Below, piece by piece: positions 12,147 to 23,648 of a stretch of DNA of 64,000 nucleotides. The stretch lies in assembly GCA_004431415.1 (NCBI GenBank), contig QPMI01000591.1:35535-99534 (forward strand), given 5' to 3'. A model generated the notes under the pieces. The model worked only from the letters and a program-made list of their open reading frames with translations, searched no databases and was not told where the DNA came from. Source of the DNA: Cyanophora paradoxa. Taxonomy: Eukaryota; Glaucocystophyceae; Cyanophorales; Cyanophoraceae. Positions within the stretch are counted from its first letter, which is position 1. Every line of letters starts with the position of its first letter. Both the position numbers and the translations under genes were made by a program.

Positions 12147-12557
12147 AGCGCGTTTTCGGCGCAGCGGTTCTTCAAGGAGGAGGACGACGACGTGGTGTCC
12201 CCCGCGGCGGAGGCGGGCGCCCTCTCCGCCGCCGCCGAGGCCGCCGCCGAGGTCCTTCCCTTTCCTTTCCTTTCCTTTCCTTTCTTTCCTTTCCTTTTCT
12301 CTTCCATTCTCAGTTTCTATCCCAGATCCTGGAGGTGGCCGGCCTCGCGCGGGCCGCCCTGGACGTCACGGGCCTCCGCCCCGTCCTCGGCCAGGCACGC
12401 GTACCCCCCGAAGCTCGAGCCTCTAGATCTAGCTCGCCCGGCCCTCCCCGCCTGAGCTGTTTGGGCGCAGCTGGCGGAGCTGCGGTCCCTCGAGGGCGGG
12501 GCCGCCGCGCACGCCGGGCCCGCCCCCGTCCCCCTCAACCCCCGCGACGGGCGCTGA
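7377..12557 (+). CDS. sppA: Signal peptide peptidase, protease IV (peptidase family S49)
   Basis: Cleaves remnant signal peptides in membranes; plant and algal homologues act at thylakoids. I resolve 26 exons in phase: 7377-7638, 7716-7999, 8049-8125, 8335-8410, 8729-8815, 8975-9040, 9387-9452, 9637-9687, 9749-9820, 10214-10255, 10323-10355, 10414-10482, 10570-10640, 10709-10797, 10955-11003, 11064-11092, 11182-11213, 11275-11345, 11481-11546, 11637-11693, 11760-11811, 11888-11971, 12038-12094, 12165-12251, 12326-12394, 12471-12557 (694 residues). Residues 49-71 form a membrane anchor after a Gly/His/Pro-rich tail. There are two tandem S49 domains. The catalytic pair of the 67-kDa type is visible: Lys233 in EEYKNAP and Ser454 in YAASGGYWIS; GSIGVFGGK follows. 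About a quarter of the introns use GC donors (for example after 8410, 8815, 9040, 9452, 10640, 11693, 12394). No frameshift is needed. Confidence 0.93.
9931..9968 (+). repeat. Partial duplicate of sppA exon 9 inside the next intron
   Basis: The segment GCCGTCGGGCCGGCCGAGGA and its continuation through AAGAAGGTCCG at 9931-9968 repeats the end of exon 9 and its donor (about 9788-9826). It is an exon fragment copied into the following intron, with its own potential donor. Confidence 0.8.
10262..10312. repeat. (ATCTG)n-type microsatellite
   Basis: Repeated ATCTG/ATCAG pentamers with internal GATC palindromes inside an sppA intron. A related GATCTGA array lies at 226-270 in the GAF gene. Confidence 0.7.
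12107..12145. repeat. 39-nt poly-C tract in an sppA intron
   Basis: Uninterrupted C run between sppA exons 23 and 24, directly after a GTGCGTACCCC donor. Other introns here start GTACCCCC, so the tract looks like an expansion of the usual donor-proximal C run. Confidence 0.9.
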
Positions 12558-13115
12558 GGCCGCTCAACATCGTCTGAATTATATTCCGATTTTTTGCGTA
12601 GCTAGCGTTTGCTCTCGAGTGTCTAATTTATATGTGCACCAGCGCTAGTGCTAGCGCTAGCGTTGCAGCATCTGGCAGGGCCTCATTGGCCTACAGCTAT
12701 ATAGCGGCAGAGCAGCGGCACAGTGACTCGTAAGCGCTGGCGCGGCGCCGGCGCCGACGCCGGCGGCCGCACGATTTTGATCCGCCAAGCCGTCACGAGC
12801 CGTCAAGCCGCTCGTGGTCGGGTACAGCGTCTTCGCGCCGCTTGTAACGTTACAGCGATACAGCGACGCCCTTGTGCTGCAACGTTAACAATAGGCCGTG
12901 GCCTGCAGGCTAGGAAACGCTGTCGTGAACAAATAGCTAGCGGCAGATCTAGTGTTTTGCAAGCGATGCCGTAGCTATATAGCGCGCGCGCGCGACGAAA
13001 TTTGATCCGCCAAGCGCTAGCCGTGAAGCCGGTTTGGTCGGGTACAGCGTCTCCGCAGCCGCGCCGCTTGGTTTTCCTGCCGTCACCCCTGCGACGATCC
13101 GAGTGAAAGCGCAGC
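12558..13115. other. Spacer with a diverged direct repeat
   Basis: Segments near 12777-12845 and 13003-13072 share TTTGATCCGCCAAGC, GGTCGGGTACAGCGTCT and GCCGCTTG and are diverged copies of each other. No gene seen. A palindromic GCTAGTGCTAGCGCTAGCG tract lies near 12645-12665. Confidence 0.6.
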
Positions 13116-16100
13116 ATGGCACTCGCACTCCAGCTTCAGTCGCGCTCGCAGCAGCGCCCCAGAAGATCTAGAGATGGGCAGCGCGTGCTGCAAACGCGCG
13201 GCGGAGGACGTACAGCAGCATGCGCAGACACCCAAGTCCCCTGCGAAGGGTGCGATGCGCGGGCGCTCGTCGCCGCGCTGCGCTCATTTCGACTCGCAGC
13301 GGATCGACCGGAGAGCGGGCGGGACATCGGCCTCCTTCGGGTTGACCGCGGGCAGGATACGACCACCACGCCAGCGCGGAAGTCCGCGGGCTCGCCAGAG
13401 CGTGTGAAGCCCGCGGCTGTTGCGGAGAAGCAGCGGAACGCCAGCAGCAATGCTGCGCAGCGGGCCGACCTTTCCGACGTAGCGATCAGCCTCGCGACCG
13501 ACGAGCAAACCGCATCGGGCAACAAGCCGGAGGCTCCTGTACATGTAGCTGCGAATTCGAACGCAGCGAACTCGAATCCCGAGGACGCAGCGGCATCCCG
13601 CGCCCATGGCCATGCGCCTGCAGCTGCTGCGAATTCTCCAGTTTCAGCTAGCGCTCTAGCTCCAGGTGCAGCAGCAGCAGCATATTCTTCGCCGGCTATA
13701 GCTAGCGCTGCGGCGCCGGCGCCAACTCCGTCGAAGGCGCGTGCGCCGAGCTGCGTGGCGGACCCGGGAGAACTCCTCTCTCTGCACGCGCTGGAGGGGG
13801 CCTCGTCGGTCGGGCAGCTCGCGGGCCTGTGCGGCCTGCTGCGGGAGGCGACGCGTCCGGGCGCTCAAGCGGAGGCGGCGGAGCGGGCGCGGCGGGTTCC
13901 CTTCGTGGCAGAAGTCTTGAACGGTGATTTAGAAGCGGCCCTCGCGGAGGCGAAAGAGGCCTGCTTCGGCGGTGCGGGGGCGCGGGATCGCGCGCGGATC
14001 CGCAATTGCAAGGCTAAGCGCGCCCGCGTGCTCAGCGCTGGATGCGTTTGCGGAGCGCGAGCGACACCGCCCCGAGGAGATTGCAGAAGCGTGCACCGTC
14101 GTGCGGTCGGGCGACCCCGAGCTCTCTTTCCGCGTGCGTCAACCCCGCTCGGAGAGACATGTACAGAGGCCGCGCCTGATTGCGGCACGCGCAGCTGCTT
14201 GAGGTTCTACTGCGCCTGAAGGACGAGACGGTGCTGGAGAGAATTCCAACGCAGCGCATCGGGGCGCTGGTCGACGTGCTCGGGCGGCTGCCGCGCGGGA
14301 CGCTCACCTCCAAGCACCGATCGCGTCTCGTCGCATTCTGCATTCAGCAGGCGAGTTGCATGCATATGCGTCGCCGATTCCCTCTGGCGCTGAGCAACAT
14401 GCGCAGGTAAAAGAATTCGATGCAAAGCTCACGCCGGCGGACGTCGACGCGCTTTCGGCACTGCGGCTCGTGCCGGCGGTGCTCGCCGCGTTCGACTCGA
14501 CAAGCAACGGTGTAGATTTCGTCGCTGCCGGTGCGCCGCGCGGTTCTTGTTCGCAGAGGATTGTCTGATGTGCAGCCGGCGGCAGACGAGGACGACGGGG
14601 AGCCTCGTCAAGAGAGGGGCAGGCTGGACTACGAGGGCTCGGTTCAAGAGCTCGACGTGCTGCTCCAAAAGTTCGAGAAAAGCGGTTGGTGGCGGGTCGA
14701 GGCGGCGGCGAGCATCGCGCGGCAGGCGCTGGCGGCCGCGCTCTCGAACTACGACCCCCTACAGGACGCACTGAGTCGCGTCAAAGCCGCTGGTGCGCTC
14801 TTTGCATGCGCTTCGCGGCCGCGCCACACGATGACGGCAAGCAGGGCGGATCGTGGCGGGGCTGGTCCGCGTGGGGCAAAAGGTATGGGAGGGCGTCAGT
14901 ACATTCGGCGTCTCGACGCTTATCGAACTTGCCGTCTTTCTCAAGGTGCACGGGGCTGTAATCATGTGTCCTCGCGCCTCACTTCTCCTCAGGACGCGCT
15001 GGCTGGAGAGGACGTTGGGGCAGAAGCGCGGCAGCTGTGGAGCGACCTCGGCCGCCTCTTCGGCTCCAATGGGCCGCAGGGCAAGAAGTGCTGGTGCGCA
15101 GTGCCAAAATGGTCCCGCCATGTCGTACTGACGCCTTCGCCTCTTATTCTTCTTGCAGGTACCGCCCGGCGCGGCTGCTGACGGTGCTGGCGGAAGGAGG
15201 CCACATGGAGGAGCTGCGGATGGTCCTGAATGCGATGGACGAGACCGGGCAGACGACGCTGTCAGCCCTTGCCGCTCAGCCGAAGCTGGCGGCTGCTCTC
15301 TCCGCTGCCCTCATCTTGGTGCGGACACTTCTGTACTGCTCTAAATCTGCCGCCTGTGCTGATTTGACTTCTGTGCAGGCGGTAGAGGCCGCGGGAGGCG
15401 ATAGTGCGTCTGCGCTGGCGGCGGTCGACATCGCCGCCGCGGTGGCGGGGGCTGCAATCGCTGCGGCCAACGTGCCGGGGGCGAAAAAGGCGGCGCGGGA
15501 GGCGGCGGTCAACTCGGCCACGCCCGCCGCACGAGCACTTGCGAGCATCGCAGCGTCTGAGTGCGGCGGGGCTGCGGCGGCAGCAGCAGCCGAGCAACTG
15601 GGGCGGCTGGCGCGCAGGGAGGACCGCGCGTCCTGCGACGCTGCCGAGGCCGCTGCATCGCTCCTTGGGGTGTCGCTGGCGGTGCGTCTGCCAGTGTTCC
15701 CAGCGCACTTCATGGCTGACGCGCCAGCAGGACCTCGGGGCCGGCGGCTTCAGGCCGAAGCAGACGCTGCCCCGCTCGCCTTGCGCGAGGCTCGTCGAGC
15801 CGACGTCCGCGGGCGCGTCGATGCTGCTTCGAACTGCGCTCAAGCGCCTCGAAGGCGACCCCGATGAAGCCAAGCTCCGTGCAGACTTGTTCAAAGTGCG
15901 CCCCCCAGCGCCCACAAAGCCGCTGTTTCTGTGCTAAGAAGCCTGCAGTACGCGGGGCGGGAGCTGAACAAGAAGGACCTGCGCGAGGCGGTCGCATTAT
16001 TCGTGCCGCCGAAGGCCACGACGGACCTCGCGCGCACCAAAATCGTCGACCTCCACACTCACGCGGCGGCGTTCCTCGCCCGCACCCTGCGGGGCGCCGT

Positions 16101-19100
16101 GGCGGGCGGCCCGCGAGCGCTTCTCATTGCGGGCGAGCCCGGCTCCAGCAAGTCGACCTTCCTGGCGTTCCTCCACCGCCACGCGTGCGAGCAGTGGCGC
16201 CGCACGCACGGGCGGCCGCCGCGCGGCGATGCGCGGCTGCCCGTGACGTGCTTGCTGAGGCTCCCGCGGCTCGGGCGGACCGCGGCGGCCACTGGATTGC
16301 GTGCGGCGGCGGCGGAAGCGATGGGGGTCCCTAAGGAGGAGCTTGAGAACATCAAATCGACGTGCGTGTCATGCATTTCGAATTCGCCGCCTCCTGTCGA
16401 CCACGTCCGCCTCACTTCTCGCACCAGCCGCGGGCTGGTGCTGCTGCTGGATGCTTACGACGAGCTCGACTGCCGCGACAGGCCACCGCCGCGCCTGTGG
16501 CCGGAAAACGACCTGGACGACTGGGCTTCGGCAGTCGTCGTCACCTGCCGCAGCTCTCTGCTGGCGGTCCGGGATGACTACAAGGAGCTCTTCGCCCCTT
16601 CGCCGGCAGCGCTCGACCAGCTCTGCACGCACCCTTTCGGCGCGCAGCAGGTGCCTCTTCGCCGGCCTCGAGTCGCGTTTTCTGCACCGCTAACAGCGCG
16701 GTCCACTCGACAGGTCGAGGAATACTTCAAGCAGTTCGTGGGCCTGCCAGCGGAGTCCCGAAACTGCAACTGCGACTGGACGGCGGACGAGTACCTTTCG
16801 CACATCAAGCGCGTCCCGGGCACGCTCGCTCTCATCGAGAACCCGTTTACACTAAAGCGCGTCCTTCGAATCCTTGCGTTTGCGTTTGGATGTCATATGC
16901 ATCTAACATTTGCGTGGTCCGCAGTATGGTGGCCCGCACGCTGCCGAAAATCGTTTCTGCACGGTCCGTACGCTCTTCGCAGGCTTGACTGACATCAATA
17001 TTGATTATGAGCTTGAAGTACTGATGACAAAACTGCCAAGGGCAGCTCTAATCCAGCCGGGTCGCTTCTCACGACCCGTGAACTCTACAATGCGTTCGTC
17101 GAGGTGACTGCGATGTCGTAACACCGACTGCTTGGCTTTGCAGCTTACATAAGAGCTTTCAGCATTGGTTCGAGCGGGAATGGAATCGCGTGAGGGATAA
17201 TCCCGGAGGGCACGCGCACGGCGTCATTCGGAGCTGGAGAGGAAAAGATTTCGAAAAGTGCGGCCGCAAGTTCTGCAAAGATCTCGCGTCCGCCATGTTC
17301 GAGGTTAGAACGCGTGGGCGTCGTAAACACACACAATCTGAGCGACTGCAGGCGAACGTGTCTGAGTTTAGATACTCCTCGCCGGAGCTGGACTTCGCCA
17401 ACTGGACTCGGCGGGCTCCGGCGGCGGCGGATCAGGAGGCGAGCAGCAACCACAACGCAGACGCGGCAGCTGCAACTGCCGGCGGCCCTCTCGCAGCGTG
17501 CATCGATCTCATGCAAAATCAGGAGAGTGCGAAGCTGGCTCTCATCCGCGAGCACTGTCCACTCTCCATCTCCAGATCTGGAGCCGCCACGGACTCCCCT
17601 GACGGTTCTTCCGAAGTTCACGTCCGCTTCCTTCACAAGGTCCGCACCTTACGGCTGCATGTGGTCCGTTCGCGATCGCCCACGAAGCCGCTTGCAGACG
17701 CTGCTCGAGTACTTCGTCGCCGAAGAGATGTTCGAGCGGGTGCGCTGAATAATGTGCATCCGCGCATGCACGACTTTGTCGTGCGTGCACGCATTGCCGG
17801 CTTAATTTCGCATTCGCAGGCGATCGCGCGGCAAGAGCTGGAGAAGAGCGGCAATGACGTCCGTCGATCGCGAGAGCGCCGCCCCAGCATATGGTCCACT
17901 GAAGGCGCAGGCCTGATCCGCAAATTGTGCGTCCGCGATCGAAAAAAAAATGTGCACTAGTCCTCGAAATCCTCTGACTCGAAAGCTCCGTGCAGCCTCC
18001 TTACCAACGAGCCGAAGATCCTCGAGTTTCTTGCCGACTGCTGCTGCAGGGACCATCTGTACTGCGAAGTGCGCTTGATTTCGAAATCTATATCGTGTTC
18101 TGTACTGACCAAGCGCGCGCAGAAGCTGCTAGGACTCATAGAGCGAAGCCGCGAGCCGCACGCCTCGAAAGGGGACCTCATCGCTTCGGCAAACGCGATG
18201 ACGATCCTGAATTGCGGTGCGGTGCCTCGAGCTCGCGCCGTGCACTAGTGTCTTTTCGTACATCCTGACGGGCGTTCCGCGTCCCGCAGCGGGGTTCAGC
18301 TTCGCGCGCAGATGCCTGCGGGGCGTGCGGGTGCCCGGGGCGGACCTGCAGCGCCTGGAGGCGGCGGGGGCGGACCTGCGGGACGCGGACCTCACGGGCT
18401 GCGGCCTGCAGGAGGCGAACCTCGCGGGGGCCGACCTGCGCGGCGCGAAGCTTGACGACTGCTCCATCGTGGAAAGCCCGGTCCTGAAAGGCTCTTGCAA
18501 ATTGATCAGATCGATTATTGCGTTCCCGGTGCAATAATTTATCCGCGATACATCGACGGCGCTGACAGGAAGCAGGATGGGCGAAGGATTTTTACGGAAA
18601 GCGCACGTGCAAGCAGGGGATATCCGTACGAAGTCGGCATCGAGCGTAGCATCTGGGACGTAAGAGCAAACTCAAGAGTGACACCTCCCGATCTGCGACC
18701 CCCGCTGGCGTTCGCTGACTACAAAGGCCTCATTCCGATGGCGGTCTCACAGGTATATTGCGCTTGTATCAGATCTCATGTCCGTAATCTCACGCTCTTC
18801 ATAATCAGGCGGGATCTCGCGTGATATGCGCCGACGTCGCGCTGCGGGTATACGATGTCGACAAAGGCGAGACAGTCGCTGACATCGATTTCAAAGAGGC
18901 CCTTGGCTTGACCGAGCGAGACCGCCCGGACCTGTACGGACTCCGATCTCCTTTCACGTTGGATAACGTGCAGTTCTGCCAGGTACGAGTCTGAGCCTGC
19001 AGCTAACCCCCACGGGACCTGGCACATTATATATTAATTAGATTTCTTGGGAGGGGTGAGGCATCCGCTCCACGGTTTTCACTGCCCGATGCGGGCCATA

Positions 19101-22100
19101 TGCATCATGCGGCCCCCCCGCCCAACTGGGACGGACAGGGACCTGGTCAGATCTGGGGCCTAGGCGCCACTCATTGGGTCACTGCCTCCGCGATGTCGGA
19201 CTAGTGGGTCACTTATCGCACTTTGTGGGATTTGAACCCAGCCTTCGACCGTGCTCCCTGCGTAATAACACGACCGGGATTCGAACATACTAATTAGAAT
19301 TCGAAGTATAGCAGCTGCTCATACTAACCCACACTAATTAGAAGTATAGCAACTGCTCATGGCACGGGGCGCAGGACGGTTCCAAGGCACTGACAACATT
19401 CGAAGACGTGGTGGCCCTGTGGGATCTTAAGCGCAAAACGCTGCTCCAGAAAACGCACATTCCAAATCTAGATCGAGAGATGTTCACCCTTCTCATCTCA
19501 AATGTACGCGTCAATGCTACCGTTTTCACTGAATGCTATCGTCTTTACCAGTGGCATCCGCATGCCATCCCATGCTAACAGGATTGCCGGCGCATTGTGG
19601 CTCTGGGGAAAAAATGCGCACAAATTCGGATTTACGCAGTTTTTATTGAAGAAAAGCTTCATGATCATGATCAGCAGCTGCGACTTACCTTGTATGCGGA
19701 ACACACGATCGAGAAAGAAGATCCAGGAAATATTATCACTCGCATTATATTATTCAAATCTTCGCTACGTCTTCCACCTCTCAAACTGAGCAAAGTACGG
19801 TATTCTGCCACCTCTCGCACTGGGACGCATCGAATTCCGCTTGCGCAGGATGGTCGTCGAGCCGTGACTGTACATGTGCACCGTGACTCCTCGAGGGGCG
19901 CCGGCGTGACCTTGTATTTGTTCGACCTCGATCGGTGGATCGTCGTCGGAGGAATCGCTTGCCCAAGAGGAACGGCGCACATGTACCATGGCTCTGATTT
20001 GCAGTTCTTTGACGTATCGGACGTACGCTGCCTGAGCTTTACGCTGAATCTACTGATCTTGCACCTGTCGCTGACATCGCCCACTTGCTTTCTGCGCAAT
20101 CGAAGGACTGTTCTCAAGTGGTGACTGCAAACAAAGACCGAACCATCTCCGTTTGGGACTTTGCCTCTGGAGAGGAGGTGCACCGCCTGACAGGCCACCA
20201 TGGCGATATTGAAGCGGTCGCTTTCCTCCATGTGCGTGGAGCCTCGCTCTATATATATTCCGCGAGCTCGCTCTATCAAAATTGAGGATACTGCGTCCAG
20301 GGCGCCACCACCGTCGTCTCGGCCGGCAAGGGGGAGCTCCGCGTCTGGCCGCTGAACCGCAAGCAGCTGCGGCCCCTCAAGCCCGTTTTCAATGGCTATC
20401 ACGCCTCCGCGCACTCTCTTTATCTATCCCCGGTTTGTTCACTTATCACGCGTTCTCCACGTGCCGTGTCTGATCGTAGGTGGCCGAGAGCGCAGGATTT
20501 GCGGCTGCGGTACGCCACGAAAACGACAGTGGGGCTTCGGGATCTCTCGACTGGTCTCTGCATCAATGAAGCCTACTTGCAGTGCCTTCATGTTGTCGAT
20601 GCCAAAGTGCGTGCACAAATTCTATAACTTCGACAAATGCAAAATCGCATACTTTCGAAGCTAATATCGAATTCTGCCCCTAAAATTCCGGACCAAAAGT
20701 TAAGTCAAAAGATTGACCTGCGTTAAGCGCAGAGAGTCCTTTCACTGCACGGCAAACCCGAGGGCCGCAAGCTCGCACTTACGAACCTTGACTCAAACGG
20801 CGACGAATGGGACGCATGCCACGCCGCTCGCGATCGTATCACGCAGCTCCTCGCCGTGTCGGCCGTGCGCCCCTTTGGGCGCCGAGTCCATAAATGCCGT
20901 CGCGCGGTCTGATTATGACGGCCCCCCGTCACCCCCAAACAGAACGGCGCGAGAGCCGTGTTTGTACAGAACGAAGGGCTTGTATTGTGGGACTTGCGGC
21001 TAGGAGAACCCATCGGATATCCTGTCATGTACAAGGGCCTGTGCGACTTCTTGAATGGCTTTAAGCGAACTGTGCCGTTGATGTTCACCTTTTCGAACGC
21101 GACCGCGGTATTCTTGGTGCACATTTCACTCCGATTCAATCATATCCCAGGCGTGCCCATCTTTTCTGCAGGACGACTTGCGCGTGATCCTCAGCCTACG
21201 TTGCGATCCTGCTCATGGCCGACCTTGCGAGGACGGTACCGATTGGGTTCTAGAATCCGTCGTCTGCAGTTTCGGGGAGACTTTGAATTCGTCGACCGAG
21301 CTTGAGCGGCTTGAAGGCATCAAAGTCCTGTCAGTTGTACATGTGCCTAGTCCGGTGCGTTGTCGATGCTGCTATATATATAGCTATCGTTTGGAGTAAA
21401 TACATAGAACTGAAGCGTCCGTGCGGTTCGCCATCAGAACGGCAAGCTGCTGCAGCTGCTCTGTTACAGTCGCGGCGGCCCGAACACTCGCGATCGGCCG
21501 CCTCAGCTCTGGATCCAGGACGCGGCTTCGAATGAAGTGCTCAAGAGGATAGACTGGAGGATTTCCTTAGACACCATCTTAAGCTTAGAAAGGTGTCACC
21601 GGATAAAAACATCACCACATATTCCAAGTGCCGATCCGGTGGTGGACGAGGTCCGTTCTACATTGACCGCACTCTTATAGCCTGAGCCCTAGGCCTGAGC
21701 CCTGAGCCCTGGGCCTGCGCAGTTTGGCCAGATCCACCCCCGCTACGTGATGCTGCGCCGCTGCTTGCGATCGCCGCCTCTTCTCTTTTCCGAACGCGCT
21801 AGAAGCCCATCAAGCACGCCGCTCGTCGTGCTGGATCTTGAGAGCGGCTGCGAGGCCGCGTGCCTCGCCGCGCAGCGCGCGTGCCCACCCGACGCCGCCT
21901 GTGCCCGCCTCGCCCCGGGGGTGCGCTGCTTCCACTCCAGCCCGCGGTCGCAGTGCCGTTGACATCGATCCCATCCCCGGCCGTCAGCAGGGGGGGCGGA
22001 TGCGCGTCGCCGCTGCGGGGGAGGGATACATCTGGGTGTGGGACGTGGACCTCTCTTTCCTGCGGAGCAACCCCGCCGGGTCGCTGCCGGTGTGGCCCGC

Positions 22101-22529
22101 CGCCCCCGCCGCCATCCTACTCTTTGTCGTCTGTGATTGCCTTGGCAGGTGCTGAACCCCTCTCGGCGCATCGCGGCGGTGAAGCTCGAGCTCTTCGACG
22201 GCTGCCTCGTGCGCCTCCTTCCGATTATATTTCCGAAAATGTCGTTTACCGCGAAAATGGCGAACGCCCCCCGGCAGATCGACGGGCGGACGAGCTGCTC
22301 GCAGGAGCTTCGGACAGTGCTCCTGCAGAAGGGAGCGCGCGAAGTGGAGGGCGGGAAGGGCGGGGCGGATGCGGAGTGGTCGAAAGAGGCGCCGGGGCCC
22401 GTTTTGCCGGCCCTGTGGCCACGTATCGATGGGGCGGAGCGGCGGAGCGGAGAAAGTGTCCCCCCTCCCTCCTCCCCCCTCCTCCCTCCCCCTCCCCCCT
22501 CCCTCCTTCCCGCCCTCTCCCCCTCCTAG
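13116..22529 (+). CDS. STAND NTPase: NACHT + pentapeptide repeats + WD40 (NLR-like)
   Basis: Large multi-exon gene. The N-terminal part (13116 to about 15960) is an Ala-rich linker followed by helical segments. NACHT domain: Walker A IAGEPGSSKST (about 16126-16158), Walker B LVLLLDAYDEL (about 16435-16467), sensor-type VVVTCRSSL (about 16536-16562), then LIENPFTLKRVL (about 16834-16869). Pentapeptide repeats of the A(D/N)LxG type follow at about 18295-18490 (GADLRDADL, EANLAGADL). From about 18840 to 22230 successive exons each carry a WD40-like blade, the clearest being TANKDRTISVWDFASGEE near 20124-20180; others include VALWDLKRKT, LRVWPLNRKQ, LVLWDLRLGE and YIWVWDVD. Known STAND proteins use NACHT as an ATP-driven oligomerisation switch and WD40 as a ligand sensor; here that is inference. 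Stop TAG near 22527. Start uncertain: the 13116 frame is long, but an alternative ATG at 13174 gives MGSACCKR. Exon borders approximate. Confidence 0.8.
19200..19290 (-). other. tRNA T-arm-like motifs, no full tRNA
   Basis: On the minus strand GGGTTCAAATCCC and, about 60 bases away, GTTCGAATCCCGG resemble tRNA T-arms (B boxes). I could not pair an acceptor stem or D arm, so this is at most a degenerate tRNA-derived repeat in a NACHT-gene intron. Confidence 0.25.
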
Positions 22530-23648
22530 TTAGCTAGCAGGACCGAGGGCCTGAGAAGAGAAAAATAATTCCTTCCTTTGCTGTGTTTTATATAATTAAC
22601 TAGCTGGCTAGCATACCTCTAAAGGACATTAAGCAAGCACTAGTGCGGTTGGAGCGACTGCGCTGCGGCGGGAGGGACTGTCGGACTGCGCACGCATATG
22701 AGGGAGACGGTTCAATTGCAACGCCTCGAAAGTAAATCGATATCTCGCCTGCCAGGCTGGCCACTGGGGCCATATTTTGAAAATCTGAGCCACGCGTACG
22801 CCTGATTTTATTCACATTAAGGCCCGAGACTGTTTTGCCATGGCCAATCGAGGTCCCATGCAAGAGAGACAGATGCGACAGAGGGTTCAGGTGGCGAGGG
22901 AACATGGAGAAGAGGAAGAGGACGCAGGCTGGAGGAGAACGAGGAGACAAGAAAAACGGTCGTCGTCCGGTCCCCCGCCGGTGCCGGGCCCGCCGCGCCC
23001 CAAGCAAGCCTATACCCCCAGAAAATGGCGCTAGCGGATATATACCCGTCCTCGGCCAGGCACGCGTGCCCCCCGAAGCTTAAGCCTCTAGATCTAGCCC
23101 CGCCCGGCCCGCCCGGCCTGACCCGTCCGGGCGCAGCTGGCGGAGCTGCGGTCTCTGGAGGGCGGGGCCGCCGCGCACGCCGGGCCCGCCCCTGCCTCCC
23201 TCAGCCCCCGCGACGGGCGCTGACTCAGTGAGGCCGCTCAATATCGTCTGAATTATATTCCGATTTTCTGCGTAGCGTTTGCTCGAGTGTCGCGTTCGGG
23301 ATTGTCTTGCGCGAGCGAGAACCAGAACTGCGAGACCGTGCAAGGAAAGGTCTGCGGTACTCATGAAAGAGGCTCGCTCCGTCTTTTTTGCGGAGTTGCT
23401 GGCGAGGTTGGTCGGTTTCGCAGGTTTTTCGCAAGGCTGCGAAAATTGCAGTTTCGATCGCCAGTATATATACGTACCGCCGGGCCGGTCTATGTGCTCG
23501 TCAAAAAAAAGCCGTAATGGAGGAGCTATAGCTATAGCTATAGCCGCTGAGCCCGGCCTCGAAGCTAAAGGAGAAGATCTAGAGGGGTCTGCTCAACAGA
23601 GAAGGCCTCCGGTCCGCACAATCGCGACCTGCAGCTCCTGCGCATGCA
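22530..23648. other. Spacer between NACHT gene and F-box gene
   Basis: Apart from the sppA-derived duplication (23040-23290) I see no gene. A (GCTATA)n palindromic tract lies at 23525-23545. Confidence 0.5.
23040..23290 (+). pseudogene. Duplicated 3' end of sppA (exon 25 tail, intron, exon 26, 3' flank)
   Basis: Matches 12385-12622: CGTCCTCGGCCAGGCACGCGT, the intron with CTCTAGATCTAG, a GGGCGCAG acceptor, the whole terminal exon (LAELRSLEGGAAAHAG) with its stop, and about 60 bases of downstream sequence (CGTCTGAATTATATTCCGAT). A few substitutions and small indels separate the copies. Without upstream exons it cannot make SppA and is best seen as a segmental duplication, though it could donate a 3' exon or terminator. 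Confidence 0.85.
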
